Below, one piece after another: positions 27,468 through 37,274 of a stretch of 64,000 bases of DNA. Below the pieces are notes generated by a model. It worked only from the letters and a program-made list of their open reading frames with translations. It made no database searches and was not told where the DNA came from. The translations under genes and the position numbers were made by a program. Positions within the stretch are counted from its first letter, which is position 1; every line of letters starts with the position of its first letter. Source of the stretch: Streptomyces morookaense (GTDB lineage Bacteria > Actinomycetota > Actinomycetes > Streptomycetales > Streptomycetaceae); assembly GCF_013030945.1 (NCBI RefSeq), contig NZ_JABBXF010000027.1, positions 95,057-159,056 of the forward strand, written 5' to 3'.

Positions 27468-28355
27468 TCACCCGCGGGGCACCCGCACCACGCCCTCCTG
27501 GATCACGGAGACCGCCAGCCGGCCGTCCGCCGTGAAGATCCGGCCCCTGGCCAGGCCCCGGCCGCCCTGGGCCGTCGGGCTCTCCTGGTCGTACAGCAGC
27601 CATTCGTCCGCCCTGAACGGCCGGTGGAACCACATCGCGTGGTCCAGGCTCGCCCCGACGACATCGCCGACCGCCCAGCCGCCCCGCCCGTGCGCGAACA
27701 GCACGGAGTCCAGCAGCGTCATGTCGGAGACGTACGTCGCCAGGCAGACGTGCAGCAGCCAGTCGTCGTCCAGCTTGCCGTTCGTCCGGAACCACACCTG
27801 CGACTTCGGCTCCCGCACCTCCCCCACGCTGGCGAACGGCGGTGCGTCCACGTAGCGCAGGTCCACCGCGTCCCGCGTGTCCAGGATCCGCTGCACGACC
27901 TCCGGCCCGCCGAGCAGATCGGTGTAGGCGGGCAGCATCTCGGCGGCCGTGGGGAGGGACAGCGGATCGGGCGCCGCCGGCATGGGCTCCTGGTGCTCCA
28001 GACCCTCCTCGTGCGCCTGGAAGGAGGCCGACAGGTGGAAGATCGGCTGCCCGTGCTGCACGGCGACCACGCGCCGCGTGGTGAAGGACCGCCCGTCCCT
28101 GATGCGGTCGACGGTGTAGACGATCGGCACGGCCGGATCGCCGGGCCGCAGGAAGTAGGAGTGCAGGGAGTGCGCGGGCCGGTCGCCCGGCACCGTCCGT
28201 CCGGCCGCCACCAGGGCCTGCGCGGCGACCTGTCCGCCGAACACCCGTGGTACGAGGGTGGGATGACTGGTGGTCCCGCGGAATATGTTCTCCTCGATCT
28301 GCTCGAGGTCGAGCAGACCGAGCAGTTCGTCCAGCGGGGTAAGGGGCTCGTTCAT
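27468..28355 (-). CDS. tesB: Acyl-CoA thioesterase II, TesB type
   Basis: This 295-residue double-hotdog thioesterase hydrolyses acyl-CoA to free acid and CoA. The first hotdog holds VFGGQVAAQALVAAGRTV and SLHSYFLRPGD. The second holds LDHAMWFHRPFRADEW, with the catalytic aspartate, and ARGRIFTADGRLAVSVIQEG at its end. It reads from an ATG at 28355 in the same direction as the acyl-CoA dehydrogenase ending at 28388. The intervening 32 nt consist mostly of a 9-nt tandem repeat, so the two are probably one transcript. It likely relieves acyl-CoA accumulation from the dehydrogenase and the neighbouring leucine pathway. Confidence 0.88.
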   Translation of the reverse strand: MNEPLTPLDELLGLLDLEQIEENIFRGTTSHPTLVPRVFGGQVAAQALVAAGRTVPGDRPAHSLHSYFLRPGDPAVPIVYTVDRIRDGRSFTTRRVVAVQHGQPIFHLSASFQAHEEGLEHQEPMPAAPDPLSLPTAAEMLPAYTDLLGGPEVVQRILDTRDAVDLRYVDAPPFASVGEVREPKSQVWFRTNGKLDDDWLLHVCLATYVSDMTLLDSVLFAHGRGGWAVGDVVGASLDHAMWFHRPFRADEWLLYDQESPTAQGGRGLARGRIFTADGRLAVSVIQEGVVRVPRG

Positions 28356-28370
28356 AGGGCCGGTGGTCCT

Positions 28371-28396
28371 TACAGGCCTTACAGGCCTTACAGGCC
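28371..28396. repeat. 9-nt tandem repeat across the acyl-CoA dehydrogenase stop codon
   Basis: TACAGGCCT occurs at 28371-28379, 28380-28388 and, lacking the last base, 28389-28396. On the coding (minus) strand it reads TAAGGCCTG repeats, each supplying an in-frame TAA. It looks like a replication-slippage product. Confidence 0.8.
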
Positions 28397-29545
28397 CATT
28401 GACTTGGCGACGATGGAGCGCATGACCTCGCTCGTGCCGCCGTAGATCCTGCTGACGCGGGTGTCCGCGTACAGACGAGCGATCGGGTACTCCATCATGT
28501 AGCCGTATCCGCCGTGCAGTTGGAGGCACTTGTCGATGACGACGGCCGCGCGCTCGGTGGTGAACAGCTTCGCGGAGGCCGCGTCGGCGGCGGTCAGCTC
28601 GCCCGCGTCGTGCGCGTCCAGGGCACGGTCGACGACCGCCTGCATCGCGTCGACCTCGGACTTGCAGTCGGCGAGCACGAACTTGGTGTTCTGGAAGGAC
28701 GAGACGGTCTTGCCGAACACCGTGCGCTCCTGCACGTATCCGGTGGCGAACCGCACGGCCGCGGCGGACTGCGCGTAGGCGCCGACGGCGATACCGAGGC
28801 GCTCCTGCGGCAGGTTGTGCGTGAGGTACTCGAACGCCCTGCCCTCCTCGCCGAGGCGGTCCCCGACGGGCACCACGACGTCGGTGAAGGAGAGTTCGGC
28901 CGTGTCGGAGGAGTGCAGGCCGAGCTTTTCGAGCTTGCGGCCGACCGCGTAGCCCTCCGAGGAGGTGTCGACGACGAGGATGGAGATGCCGCCGCGCCGG
29001 TCCTCGGGGGTGGCGGGCGCGGTGCGGGCGCAGACGAGGACCCGGTCGGCCTGGACGCCTCCGGTGATGAAGGTCTTGGCGCCGTTGAGCACGTAGTGCG
29101 TGCCGTCGGCGGAGAGCTTCGCCGTGGTCCGCATGCCGGCCAGGTCGGAGCCCGTGCCGGGTTCGGTCATGGCGATGGCGGTCATCATGTCGCCGGAGAC
29201 GAACGAGGGCAGCCAGCGCCGCTTCTGCTCCTCGCTGCCGTAGGCGAGGAGGTACGGCAGGCAGAGCGCGGTGTGCACGCTGCTGCCGCCGAAGCTGACG
29301 CCCGCGCGGGCGCACTCCTCGGTGATGACGGCCTGGTACTTGAAGCTGGTCTCGCCCGCGCCGCCGTACTCCTCGGGCACCTGGATGCCGAACACGCCCA
29401 GTGCGCCGAGCTTCTTGTAGAACTCGCGCGGCACGGCGCCGGCTTCGCGCCACTGGTCGTAGGACGGGACGACCTCGGCGGCGATGAAGTCGCGGATGGT
29501 CTCGCGGAACGCCTCGTGGTCCTCGTTGAACACCGTGCGACGCAT
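28388..29545 (-). CDS. Acyl-CoA dehydrogenase
   Basis: This 385-residue flavoenzyme introduces an alpha-beta double bond into an acyl-CoA. It has the FAD and substrate signatures MTAIAMTEPGTGSDLAGMRTT (in two parts) and the C-terminal QLHGGYGYMMEYPIARLYADTRV. The usual C-terminal catalytic Glu position reads YGGTSE rather than YEGT, so the base is probably in the middle-to-C-terminal helix, as in isovaleryl- and long-chain dehydrogenases. The second of two adjacent ATGs (29545) has correct spacing to GGGGAGG and was chosen. It forms a leftward unit with the thioesterase, downstream of the TetR gene. The chain-length preference is uncertain. Confidence 0.85.
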   Translation of the reverse strand: MRRTVFNEDHEAFRETIRDFIAAEVVPSYDQWREAGAVPREFYKKLGALGVFGIQVPEEYGGAGETSFKYQAVITEECARAGVSFGGSSVHTALCLPYLLAYGSEEQKRRWLPSFVSGDMMTAIAMTEPGTGSDLAGMRTTAKLSADGTHYVLNGAKTFITGGVQADRVLVCARTAPATPEDRRGGISILVVDTSSEGYAVGRKLEKLGLHSSDTAELSFTDVVVPVGDRLGEEGRAFEYLTHNLPQERLGIAVGAYAQSAAAVRFATGYVQERTVFGKTVSSFQNTKFVLADCKSEVDAMQAVVDRALDAHDAGELTAADAASAKLFTTERAAVVIDKCLQLHGGYGYMMEYPIARLYADTRVSRIYGGTSEVMRSIVAKSMGL

Positions 29546-29576
29546 CATCGCCTCCCCGGCTGCTGCACAGCTGTAT

Positions 29577-29584
29577 AAGCGCTT
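29577..29584. promoter_or_regulatory. AAGCGCTT palindrome upstream of acyl-CoA dehydrogenase
   Basis: AAGCGCTT sits within TATAAGCGCTTGCTC, 32 nt upstream of the dehydrogenase start. Short palindromes of this kind are typical TetR-family sites in acyl-CoA genes, and a TetR gene lies just upstream. The TATAAG could also serve as a leftward -10 region on one strand. Visual evidence only. Confidence 0.3.
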
Positions 29585-29713
29585 GCTCAGCCAGAAGCTA
29601 CTCGGGGGTCACCGGACCTGTCCAGATCCGGTTCCTCCGTGGCCCGATCGGCACCCCGGCCCGACACAGCCCCCGGCCGACCCCGATCGACCCCGCCGGG
29701 CCGCCCGGGCAGG

Positions 29714-30334
29714 TCAGTCCGAGAGGGCCGCCAGCGCCCCCAGCGCGAGGCGCCGCAGCAGGGCGGCGGTGGCCGCGCGGCCGGGCAGGGCGCCGGGGCG
29801 GCCGAGGTGCGGAGTGGAGTTGAGCAGCCCGAACACGGCGTGCACGGCCGCACGGGCCTCCGCCTCCGCGGCACCCGGGTGCAGCTCGCGCACGACCCCG
29901 ACCCAGAGCTCGACGTACTGGCGCTGGAGCGAGCGCACCAGCTTGCGGTCGCTGTCGCGGAGCTGGCCCAGCTCGCGGTCGTGGAGGATGATCAGCGCCC
30001 GGTCGTCGAGGGCGAAGTCGATGTGCCCGTCGATCAGCGAGTCGAGCACGGCCGCCGGGCCCGCACCCGCCTCCGCCGCCTCGGCGACGCGCTGCCGGCC
30101 GCCGGCGAAGAGCCGCCCGCTGATCCCGACCAGCAGCTCGGCGAGCATCGCGTCCTTGCCGGCGAAGTGCCGGTACAGCCCGGGGCCGCTGATGCCGACC
30201 GCCGCCCCTATCTCGTCCACGCCGACGCCGTGGAACCCGCGCTCGGCGAAGAGCCGGGCGGCCTCCTGGAGGATCCGCTCGCGGCGGGTGGGGGCCGGGG
30301 CGGCGGGCTGGGGGCGGGTCGCTGCGTCCTTCAC
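29714..30334 (-). CDS. TetR-family regulator of the acyl-CoA/leucine locus
   Basis: This 206-residue protein has a TetR N-terminal HTH (RERILQEAARLFAERGFHGVGVDEIGAAVGISGPGLYRHFAGK, residues 18-60 in parts) and a helical C-terminal domain for an acyl-CoA-like ligand. It starts with GTG at 30334. It is divergent from the leucine/isovalerate operon across 91 nt containing TTAA-centred inverted repeats, and it heads the leftward acyl-CoA dehydrogenase-thioesterase genes. It is therefore the obvious candidate repressor for both sides. A similar arrangement exists, as I recall, in S. coelicolor (SCO2775 region). The effector, presumably a pathway acyl-CoA, is inferred. Confidence 0.85.
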   Translation of the reverse strand: MKDAATRPQPAAPAPTRRERILQEAARLFAERGFHGVGVDEIGAAVGISGPGLYRHFAGKDAMLAELLVGISGRLFAGGRQRVAEAAEAGAGPAAVLDSLIDGHIDFALDDRALIILHDRELGQLRDSDRKLVRSLQRQYVELWVGVVRELHPGAAEAEARAAVHAVFGLLNSTPHLGRPGALPGRAATAALLRRLALGALAALSD

Positions 30335-30364
30335 AAGACAATTCTAGACAGCCGGGTTAGCGCG

Positions 30365-30403
30365 CGTTAACGTGGGGAACAAGGATGTTAACGCTCATTA
30401 ACA
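30365..30403. promoter_or_regulatory. TTAA-centred operators of the leucine catabolic operon
   Basis: CGTTAACG (30365-30372) is a perfect palindrome, and TGTTAA-CGCTCA-TTAACA (30386-30403) is an 18-nt inverted repeat with a 6-nt spacer. Both lie between the divergent TetR gene and the carboxylase operon, 23 to 60 nt before the latter's start. They most likely bind the TetR protein. Confidence 0.6.
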
Positions 30404-30425
30404 CGAGCAAGGGGGCTCGAGGACG

Positions 30426-32057
30426 ATGCAGCAGGCACCGGTGCTCGGGAGCGCCGCAGATCCGGCGTCCGACGCCTGGCGGGCCAACGAGGCCGCGCAC
30501 CGCGAACTGGCCGAGCAATTGCGGCGGAAGCTCGCCGCGGCGCGGCTGGGCGGCGGCGAGAGGGCCCGCGAACGGCACACGGCACGCGGCAAGCTGCTGC
30601 CGCGCGACCGGGTGGACACCCTGCTGGACCCCGGCTCGCCCTTCCTCGAGCTCGCCCCGCTCGCGGCGGACGGCATGTACGAGGGGGCGGCCCCGGCCGC
30701 GGGTGTGATCGCGGGCATCGGGCGGGTGTCGGGCCGCGAGGTGGTGATCGTCGCCAACGACGCCACGGTCAAGGGCGGCACGTACTACCCGATGACGGTC
30801 AAGAAGCACCTCCGCGCCCAGGAGATCGCGCTGGAGAACAGGCTCCCCTGCCTGTACCTGGTGGACTCGGGCGGCGCCTTCCTGCCGATGCAGGACGAGG
30901 TCTTCCCCGACCGCGAGCACTTCGGCCGCATCTTCTACAACCAGGCACGGATGTCGGGAGCAGGGATCCCGCAGATCGCTGCGGTGCTGGGCTCCTGCAC
31001 GGCGGGCGGGGCCTATGTTCCGGCCATGAGCGACGAGGCGGTGATCGTGCGCGGCCAGGGCACGATCTTCCTCGGCGGCCCGCCCCTGGTGAAGGCCGCG
31101 ACGGGCGAGGTCGTCACGGCGGAGGAGCTCGGCGGCGGGGAGGTCCACTCCCGGGTCTCGGGCGTCACGGACCACCTCGCGGAGGACGATGCACACGCCC
31201 TGCGCATCGTGCGGACCATCGTCTCGACGCTGGGCGACCGCGGCCCGCTGCCCTGGCCGGTGGAGCCGGCGGAGGAGCCCAAGGCCGATCCCGCCGGGCT
31301 CTACGGAGCGGTGCCGGTGGACTCGCGGACGCCGTACGACGTGCGCGAGGTCATCGCGCGCGTGGTGGACGGCTCCCGGTTCGCCGAGTTCAAGGCCGAG
31401 TTCGGGCAGACCCTGGTGACGGGCTTCGCCCGGATCCACGGCCACCCGGTCGGCATCGTCGCCAACAACGGCATCCTCTTCTCCGAATCCGCCCAGAAGG
31501 GCGCCCACTTCATCGAGCTGTGCGACCAGCGCGGCATCCCGCTGGTCTTCCTGCAGAACATCTCGGGCTTCATGGTCGGCCGGCAGTACGAGGCGGGTGG
31601 CATCGCCAAGCACGGCGCGAAGATGGTCACCGCCGTCGCCTGCACCCGGGTCCCGAAGCTGACCGTCGTCATCGGCGGCTCGTACGGCGCGGGCAACTAC
31701 TCCATGTGCGGGCGCGCCTATTCGCCGCGCTTCCTGTGGATGTGGCCCAACGCGAAGATCTCGGTGATGGGCGGCGAGCAGGCGGCCTCCGTCCTCGCCA
31801 CCGTCAAGCGCGACCAGCTGGAGGCGCGCGGCGAGGACTGGAGCGCGGACGAGGAGGAGGCGTTCAAGGCCCCCGTCCGCGAGCAGTACGAGACCCAGGG
31901 CAACGCCTACTACGCCACCGCGCGGCTGTGGGACGACGGCGTCATCGACCCGCTGGAGACCCGGCAGGTGCTGGGCCTCGCGCTCACCGCGTGCGCCAAC
32001 GCCCCGATCCCCCCTCGAGACCCGGCCGCCCCCGGCTACGGCGTCTTCCGGATGTGA
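30426..32057 (+). CDS. Acyl-CoA carboxylase beta subunit (methylcrotonyl-CoA type)
   Basis: This 543-residue carboxyltransferase subunit moves carboxyl from biotin to an acyl-CoA, probably 3-methylcrotonyl-CoA in leucine breakdown. Both crotonase-fold halves are complete, with [17 protein letters not shown], the oxyanion-type [16 protein letters not shown], and [21 protein letters not shown] in the second half. The sequence resembles MCC beta more than propionyl-CoA carboxylase because of the 5-prime [17 protein letters not shown] region. It starts at ATG 30426 behind AGGACG, is first in a four-gene operon and is followed 17 nt later by the biotin subunit. The TetR-controlled divergent promoter fits induction by isovalerate or leucine. 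Confidence 0.9.
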   Translation: MQQAPVLGSAADPASDAWRANEAAHRELAEQLRRKLAAARLGGGERARERHTARGKLLPRDRVDTLLDPGSPFLELAPLAADGMYEGAAPAAGVIAGIGRVSGREVVIVANDATVKGGTYYPMTVKKHLRAQEIALENRLPCLYLVDSGGAFLPMQDEVFPDREHFGRIFYNQARMSGAGIPQIAAVLGSCTAGGAYVPAMSDEAVIVRGQGTIFLGGPPLVKAATGEVVTAEELGGGEVHSRVSGVTDHLAEDDAHALRIVRTIVSTLGDRGPLPWPVEPAEEPKADPAGLYGAVPVDSRTPYDVREVIARVVDGSRFAEFKAEFGQTLVTGFARIHGHPVGIVANNGILFSESAQKGAHFIELCDQRGIPLVFLQNISGFMVGRQYEAGGIAKHGAKMVTAVACTRVPKLTVVIGGSYGAGNYSMCGRAYSPRFLWMWPNAKISVMGGEQAASVLATVKRDQLEARGEDWSADEEEAFKAPVREQYETQGNAYYATARLWDDGVIDPLETRQVLGLALTACANAPIPPRDPAAPGYGVFRM

Positions 32058-32074
32058 GAGGACACGGACCCACG

Positions 32075-34111
32075 ATGTTCGACACCGTACTGGTCGCCAA
32101 CCGGGGCGAGATCGCCGTGCGCGTCATCCGTACGCTGCGGGAGCTGGGCATCCGTTCCGTCGCGGTCTTCAGTGACGCGGATGCGGACGCCCGCCACGTC
32201 CGGGAGGCCGACACGGCCGTGCGGATCGGCCCCGCCGCGGCCTCCGAGAGCTACCTGTCCATAGAGCGCCTGCTGGCGGCCGCCGGGCGCACGGGCGCCC
32301 AGGCCGTCCACCCCGGCTACGGTTTCCTCGCCGAGAACGCGGCCTTCGCCCGCGCCTGCGCCGAAGCGGGGCTGGTCTTCATCGGCCCGCCCGCCGCGGC
32401 CATCGAGCTGATGGGCGACAAGATCCGCGCCAAGGAGACGGTGCGCGCAGCAGGCGTTCCCGTGGTGCCGGGCTCGTCCGGCAGCGGACTCGGCGACGCC
32501 GAACTGATCGCCGCGGCACGGGAGATCGGCATGCCGGTGCTCCTCAAGCCCTCGGCGGGCGGCGGCGGGAAGGGCATGCGGCTCGTCCGCGACGAGGCGC
32601 TGCTGGGCGAGGAGATCGCCGCGGCCCGCCGCGAGGCGCGCGGGTCGTTCGGGGACGACACCCTGCTCGTCGAGCGCTGGGTGGACCGCCCGCGGCACAT
32701 CGAGATCCAGGTGCTGGCGGACGGCCACGGCACCGTCGTCCACCTCGGCGAGCGCGAGTGCTCCCTCCAGCGCCGGCACCAGAAGATCGTCGAGGAGGCA
32801 CCCTCCCCGCTGCTGGACGAGGCGACGCGGGCCGCCATGGGCGAGGCCGCGGTGCAGGCCGCGCGGTCCTGCGGCTACACCGGCGCGGGCACGGTGGAGT
32901 TCATCGTGCCGGGCGGCGATCCCTCCTCCTACTACTTCATGGAGATGAACACCCGCCTCCAGGTCGAGCACCCCGTCACCGAACTCGTCACCGGGCTGGA
33001 CCTGGTGGAGTGGCAGATCCGGGTCGCCGCGGGCGAGCCCCTCGGCTTCGGCCAGGAGGACGTGACGCTCACCGGGCATGCGGTGGAGGCGCGGATCTGC
33101 GCGGAGACGGCACGGGTGAGCGGCGAGCGCGTCGACTTCCTGCCGTCCGCCGGCACGGTGCTCGCCCTGAACGAGCCGGCGGGCGAGGGCGTCCGGGTGG
33201 ACTCCGGGCTGGCGGCCGGCAGCGCCGTGGGCACGTCCTACGACCCGATGCTCGCGAAGGTCGTCGCGCACGGCCCGGACCGGGAGACGGCACTGCGGAG
33301 ACTGCGCGGGGCACTGGCCGGGACGGCCGTGCTCGGTGTGGACACCAACGCAGGGTTCCTCCGGAGGCTGTTGGAGCATCCGGACGTGGTGTCCGGCGCG
33401 CTGGACACGGGCCTGGTCGACCGGGAGGCCGCCGCACTCGTGTCGGCGACGGTGCCGGACGAGGTGTACGTGGCCGGCGCCCTGCTGGCGCAGGCGCGGA
33501 TCTCCCCCGCGGACGACGGGCGCTGGGTGGACCCGTTCTCGGTCCCGTCCGGCTGGCGCCTGGGCGGTGAACCCGCGTGGACGGCACACCACTTCCGCGT
33601 CCCGGGCCACGCCCCGGTGACGGTCCACGTGCGCGGTACGGACGTCCTCCTGGGCGAGAAGGACGGTACGAAGCTCGACGGCGCCCGGCTGCTGCCCTCT
33701 CCGCGGCCCGGGGCCGTGAGCCTCGAACTCGACGGTGTCACCCACGTGTTCACCCACTCCCCCGGCCCGGAGGGCACCTGGCTCGCCCGCGAGGGCGACA
33801 CCTGGCACCTCGCCCCGCACGACCCCGTCGACGCCACCGGCGGCGCGGCGGCCGCCCACGCCGGCACCCTCACCGCCCCCATGCCCGGCACCGTCACGGT
33901 GATCAAGGCGGCCGTGGGGGACAGGGTCACCGCCGGGCAGGGCCTCCTCGTCGTCGAGGCGATGAAGATGGAGCACCTCATCTCCGCCCCGCACGACGGC
34001 ATCGTCACCGAGCTGGACGTCACCGCGGGCAGCACCGTCGCCATGGACCAGGTGCTGGCCGTCGTCACCCCGGAGACACCGGAACAACCGGAGCAAGGGG
34101 AAGAGTCATGA
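32075..34111 (+). CDS. Acyl-CoA carboxylase alpha subunit (biotin carboxylase plus BCCP)
   Basis: This 678-residue protein has an N-terminal biotin carboxylase ([20 protein letters not shown] start, ATP-grasp [12 protein letters not shown], catalytic [14 protein letters not shown]), a middle BT-like linker domain and a C-terminal biotinyl domain with VEAMKMEH (biotinyl Lys631). It carboxylates its own biotin using bicarbonate and ATP, then hands the carboxyl to the beta subunit encoded 17 nt upstream. It overlaps the HMG-CoA lyase start by 4 nt (ATGA). Domain order and length are normal for methylcrotonyl-CoA carboxylase alpha subunits. Confidence 0.92.
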   Translation: MFDTVLVANRGEIAVRVIRTLRELGIRSVAVFSDADADARHVREADTAVRIGPAAASESYLSIERLLAAAGRTGAQAVHPGYGFLAENAAFARACAEAGLVFIGPPAAAIELMGDKIRAKETVRAAGVPVVPGSSGSGLGDAELIAAAREIGMPVLLKPSAGGGGKGMRLVRDEALLGEEIAAARREARGSFGDDTLLVERWVDRPRHIEIQVLADGHGTVVHLGERECSLQRRHQKIVEEAPSPLLDEATRAAMGEAAVQAARSCGYTGAGTVEFIVPGGDPSSYYFMEMNTRLQVEHPVTELVTGLDLVEWQIRVAAGEPLGFGQEDVTLTGHAVEARICAETARVSGERVDFLPSAGTVLALNEPAGEGVRVDSGLAAGSAVGTSYDPMLAKVVAHGPDRETALRRLRGALAGTAVLGVDTNAGFLRRLLEHPDVVSGALDTGLVDREAAALVSATVPDEVYVAGALLAQARISPADDGRWVDPFSVPSGWRLGGEPAWTAHHFRVPGHAPVTVHVRGTDVLLGEKDGTKLDGARLLPSPRPGAVSLELDGVTHVFTHSPGPEGTWLAREGDTWHLAPHDPVDATGGAAAAHAGTLTAPMPGTVTVIKAAVGDRVTAGQGLLVVEAMKMEHLISAPHDGIVTELDVTAGSTVAMDQVLAVVTPETPEQPEQGEES

Positions 34112-35046
34112 TCAGCGGACTGCCGATGACCGTCCCGGACCCCGCCCTCCCGGACCGCGTCCGGATCCACGAGGTGGGCCCCCGCGACGGCCTGCAGAAC
34201 GAGAAGGCCGTCGTCCCGGCGGAGATCAAGGCGGAGTTCATCCGCCGCCTCGCCGCCAGCGGCCTGTCCGTCATCGAGGCGACCAGCTTCGTGCACCCGA
34301 AGTGGGTGCCGCAGCTGGCCGACGCCGAGCAGCTGATGCCCATGCTGGCGGACGTCCCGGCCCGGCTGCCGGTCCTCGTGCCCAACGAGCGAGGTCTCGA
34401 CCGCGCCCTCGCCCTGGGCGTCCGCGAGGTCGCGGTCTTCGCCAGCGCCACGGAGTCCTTCGCCAAGGCCAACCTCAACCGCACCGTGGACGAGTCGCTG
34501 GAGATGTTCGCGCCGGTCGTCGCCCGGGCCCGGGAGGCGGGCGGGAGCGTGCGCGGCTACCTCTCGATGTGCTTCGGCGACCCCTGGGAAGGTGCCGTCC
34601 CCGTCGACCAGGTGGTCCGCGTGAGCCGCCGCCTGCTGGACCTCGGCTGCGACGAGCTGAGCCTCGGGGACACCATCGGCGTCGCCACCCCGGGCCATGT
34701 CGCGGCGCTGCTGACCGCGCTCGGCGAGGCCGGGGTGCCCGCAGGGCGGCTCGCCGTGCACTTCCACGACACCTACGGGCAGGCCCTTTCCAACACCCTC
34801 ACCGCCCTGCGCCACGGGGTGACCACCGTCGACGCCTCCGCGGGCGGCCTCGGCGGCTGCCCCTACGCCAAGAGCGCCACCGGCAATCTCGCCACCGAAG
34901 ACCTCGTCTGGATGCTGGAGGGCCTCGGCATCGCCACCGGGGTCGACCTCGGCCTGCTCACCGCCACCAGCGTGTGGATGGCCGCCCACCTGGGCCGCCC
35001 CAGCCCCTCCCGCACCGTCCGCGCCCTCGCCCACCAGGAGCACTGA
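34108..35046 (+). CDS. hmgL: Hydroxymethylglutaryl-CoA lyase
   Basis: This 312-residue TIM-barrel lyase cleaves HMG-CoA to acetoacetate and acetyl-CoA, the last step of leucine degradation. It has the substrate loop [11 protein letters not shown], the metal ligands in [10 protein letters not shown], and the signature [15 protein letters not shown] with the catalytic cysteine, which identifies HMG-CoA lyase rather than isopropylmalate synthase relatives. Its ATG overlaps the stop of the biotin subunit and it is followed after 3 nt by the acyl-CoA dehydrogenase. Together with the methylcrotonyl-CoA carboxylase genes this defines the operon as a leucine/isovalerate pathway; the enoyl-CoA hydratase step must be encoded elsewhere. 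Confidence 0.93.
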   Translation: MISGLPMTVPDPALPDRVRIHEVGPRDGLQNEKAVVPAEIKAEFIRRLAASGLSVIEATSFVHPKWVPQLADAEQLMPMLADVPARLPVLVPNERGLDRALALGVREVAVFASATESFAKANLNRTVDESLEMFAPVVARAREAGGSVRGYLSMCFGDPWEGAVPVDQVVRVSRRLLDLGCDELSLGDTIGVATPGHVAALLTALGEAGVPAGRLAVHFHDTYGQALSNTLTALRHGVTTVDASAGGLGGCPYAKSATGNLATEDLVWMLEGLGIATGVDLGLLTATSVWMAAHLGRPSPSRTVRALAHQEH

Positions 35047-35049
35047 GCC

Positions 35050-36216
35050 ATGTCGCTGGACCACCGCCTCACCCCCGAGCACGAGGAACTCCGCCGCACC
35101 GTCGAGGAGTTCGCACACGACGTGGTCGCCCCCAAGATCGGCGACTTCTACGAACGCCACGAGTTCCCGTACGAGATCGTGCGGGAGATGGGCCGCATGG
35201 GCCTGTTCGGACTGCCCTTCCCCGAGGAGTACGGCGGCATGGGCGGCGACTACCTCGCCCTCGGCCTCGCCCTGGAGGAGCTCGCCCGGGTGGACTCCTC
35301 GGTCGCGATCACCCTGGAGGCGGGCGTCTCGCTCGGCGCCATGCCCGTCTACCGCTTCGGCACGGAGGAGCAGAAGCGCACCTGGCTGCCGAAGCTCTGC
35401 ACCGGCGAGATGCTGGGCGCCTTCGGCCTCACCGAGCCCGGCGGCGGCTCGGACGCGGGCGCCACCCGCACCACGGCCCGGCTGGACGAGGCCACGGGCG
35501 AGTGGGTGATCAACGGCACCAAGTGCTTCATCACCAACTCCGGCACGGACATCACCGGCCTGGTCACGGTCACCGCCGTCACCGGCCGCAAGCCGGACGG
35601 CCGCCCGGAGATCTCCGCGATCATCGTCCCGTCCGGCACCCCGGGCTTCACGGTCGCGGCCCCCTACTCCAAGGTCGGCTGGAACGCCTCCGACACCCGG
35701 GAGCTGTCCTTCTCCGACGTCCGGGTCCCGGCGGCCAACCTGCTGGGCGCGGAGGGGCGCGGCTACGCCCAGTTCCTGCAGATACTGGACGAGGGGCGGA
35801 TCGCCATCTCGGCGCTGGCGACGGGCCTGGCCCAGGGCTGCGTCGACGAGTCGGTGTCGTACGCGAGGACGCGCGAGGCGTTCGGCAGGCCGATCGGGGC
35901 CAACCAGGCCGTCCAGTTCAAGATCGCGGACATGGAGATGCGGGCGCACACGGCCCGGCTGGCCTGGCGGGACGCGGCCTCCCGGCTGGTGCACGGCGAG
36001 CCGTTCAAGAAGGAGGCGGCGCTGGCCAAGCTGTACTCCTCGGAGATCGCGGTCACCAACGCCCGCGAGGCCACGCAGATCCACGGCGGCTACGGCTTCA
36101 TGAACGAGTACCCGGTGGCCCGGATGTGGCGGGACTCCAAGATCCTGGAGATCGGCGAGGGCACGAGCGAGGTCCAGCGGATGCTGATCGCCCGGGAACT
36201 GGGGCTCACGGACTGA
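35050..36216 (+). CDS. acdH: Acyl-CoA dehydrogenase of the leucine operon (AcdH-like)
   Basis: This 388-residue flavoprotein dehydrogenase is the last gene of the leucine/isovalerate operon, 3 nt after the lyase. Features are GAFGLTEPGGGSDAGATRTTA, WVINGTKCFITNSG, IHGGYGFMNEYPVARMWRD and LEIGEGTSEVQRM, the latter with the usual catalytic Glu370. It is only distantly similar to the dehydrogenase at 28388, which lacks that residue. In Streptomyces the acdH product acts on branched-chain and short-chain acyl-CoAs; isovaleryl- or isobutyryl-CoA is therefore the likely substrate. The binding site GGAGCACTGAGCC precedes the ATG. Confidence 0.9.
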   Translation: MSLDHRLTPEHEELRRTVEEFAHDVVAPKIGDFYERHEFPYEIVREMGRMGLFGLPFPEEYGGMGGDYLALGLALEELARVDSSVAITLEAGVSLGAMPVYRFGTEEQKRTWLPKLCTGEMLGAFGLTEPGGGSDAGATRTTARLDEATGEWVINGTKCFITNSGTDITGLVTVTAVTGRKPDGRPEISAIIVPSGTPGFTVAAPYSKVGWNASDTRELSFSDVRVPAANLLGAEGRGYAQFLQILDEGRIAISALATGLAQGCVDESVSYARTREAFGRPIGANQAVQFKIADMEMRAHTARLAWRDAASRLVHGEPFKKEAALAKLYSSEIAVTNAREATQIHGGYGFMNEYPVARMWRDSKILEIGEGTSEVQRMLIARELGLTD

Positions 36217-36274
36217 CGGTCCGGCGGCTCCCGGACGGTTCGTGCCGGGCGGACCTGCTGGGAGAATTGCCCGC

Positions 36275-37177
36275 ATGGTTGAAATCCTTCAGAAGGACGG
36301 CACTTGGGCGTTCGAGGGTGATGCGATACGCATCGTCCCGGGCTGGGACAAGGGGGTGCACGCCGCGCGGCAGACGCTCGGCGAGCTGACCGTGCCGCTG
36401 ACGGCCGTCGCGGGCATCTCCTTCGAGCCGGGCCGCAAGGGCGGCCGGCTGCGCCTGCAACTGCGCCACGGGGCCGACCCGTTGACCCGGGCGTCCGGCG
36501 GCCGGCTGCCGGACGCCGCCGACCCCTATCAGCTGTCGGTCGACGCGTCGGTGGCGGATGTCGCCGGCTATCTGGTGGACGAGGTCCGGCAGGCGCTGCT
36601 GCTGGACCAGGTGCCCTCCGGCCCGGTGGACCGCTATCTGCTGCCGGGCCCCGCCGTGCCGCTGTCGGTGTCCGCCGGTGACGGCACGGTCCACTTCGAC
36701 GGCGAGCACGTCCGGCTGGAGTGGAACTGGAAGACGGACGAGGACAAGCGGGCGGCCGGACCGACCGTGCTCCCGCTGGCGGAGATCCACGGCGTGGAGT
36801 GGCGGCCCTCGGCCGGTCTGGAGAACGGCTGCCTCCGGTTCACCACCGCCGGCGGCCCGAGCAGGCTCCCGGCCAAGCGGGATCCGCACGCCGTGGAGCT
36901 GTACGGCTTCAAGAAGGACCCGCTGATGGCGTTGGTCGCCGCGGCGGTCACCGCCCGGCTGCCGCATCCGTCGGGAAGATCGGAACCGGCCGCCCCTCTT
37001 CCGGCGTCCTCACCCGTGCAGCAGCTCGAAGCCGCGGCGCCCGAGGCCGCCGAGACCGGCGCCGATCACGACACCCTGCTGCGCCGCCTGCGCGAGCTGG
37101 GTGAGCTGCGCCATGCGGGCGTCCTCACCGAGGAGGAGTTCGCCGCAGCGAAGCAGGCCATACTTCGCCGCTTCTGA
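36275..37177 (+). CDS. DUF4429/SHOCT-domain protein
   Basis: This 300-residue cytoplasmic protein appears to hold two similar PH-like DUF4429 repeats: DGTWAFEGDAIRIVPGW near residue 8 and DGTVHFDGEHVRLEW near 134 correspond to each other. An alanine/proline linker and a C-terminal SHOCT-type helical motif (LLRRLRELGELRHAGVLTEEEFAAAKQAILRRF, residues 268-300) follow. SHOCT motifs end many uncharacterised proteins and may mediate oligomerisation. The ATG at 36275 follows GGGAGAATTGCCC. It follows the leucine operon by 58 nt but may be independent. No function is known to me. Confidence 0.7.
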   Translation: MVEILQKDGTWAFEGDAIRIVPGWDKGVHAARQTLGELTVPLTAVAGISFEPGRKGGRLRLQLRHGADPLTRASGGRLPDAADPYQLSVDASVADVAGYLVDEVRQALLLDQVPSGPVDRYLLPGPAVPLSVSAGDGTVHFDGEHVRLEWNWKTDEDKRAAGPTVLPLAEIHGVEWRPSAGLENGCLRFTTAGGPSRLPAKRDPHAVELYGFKKDPLMALVAAAVTARLPHPSGRSEPAAPLPASSPVQQLEAAAPEAAETGADHDTLLRRLRELGELRHAGVLTEEEFAAAKQAILRRF

Positions 37178-37274
37178 CCGTTTCCTTTGCACTTCGACCG
37201 CCTTCCAACCCTGATCCTGCCCGATTTCGGGCAGGATTGTTGCGAAAGGCGTCGGCACCCCTCAGTATCGACGG

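Noticed and set aside
33238..36276. A 1012-residue leftward frame opposite the leucine operon
   Set aside because: It runs antisense to three well-supported genes with intact motifs; composition is typical of a complement frame and no domain is visible.
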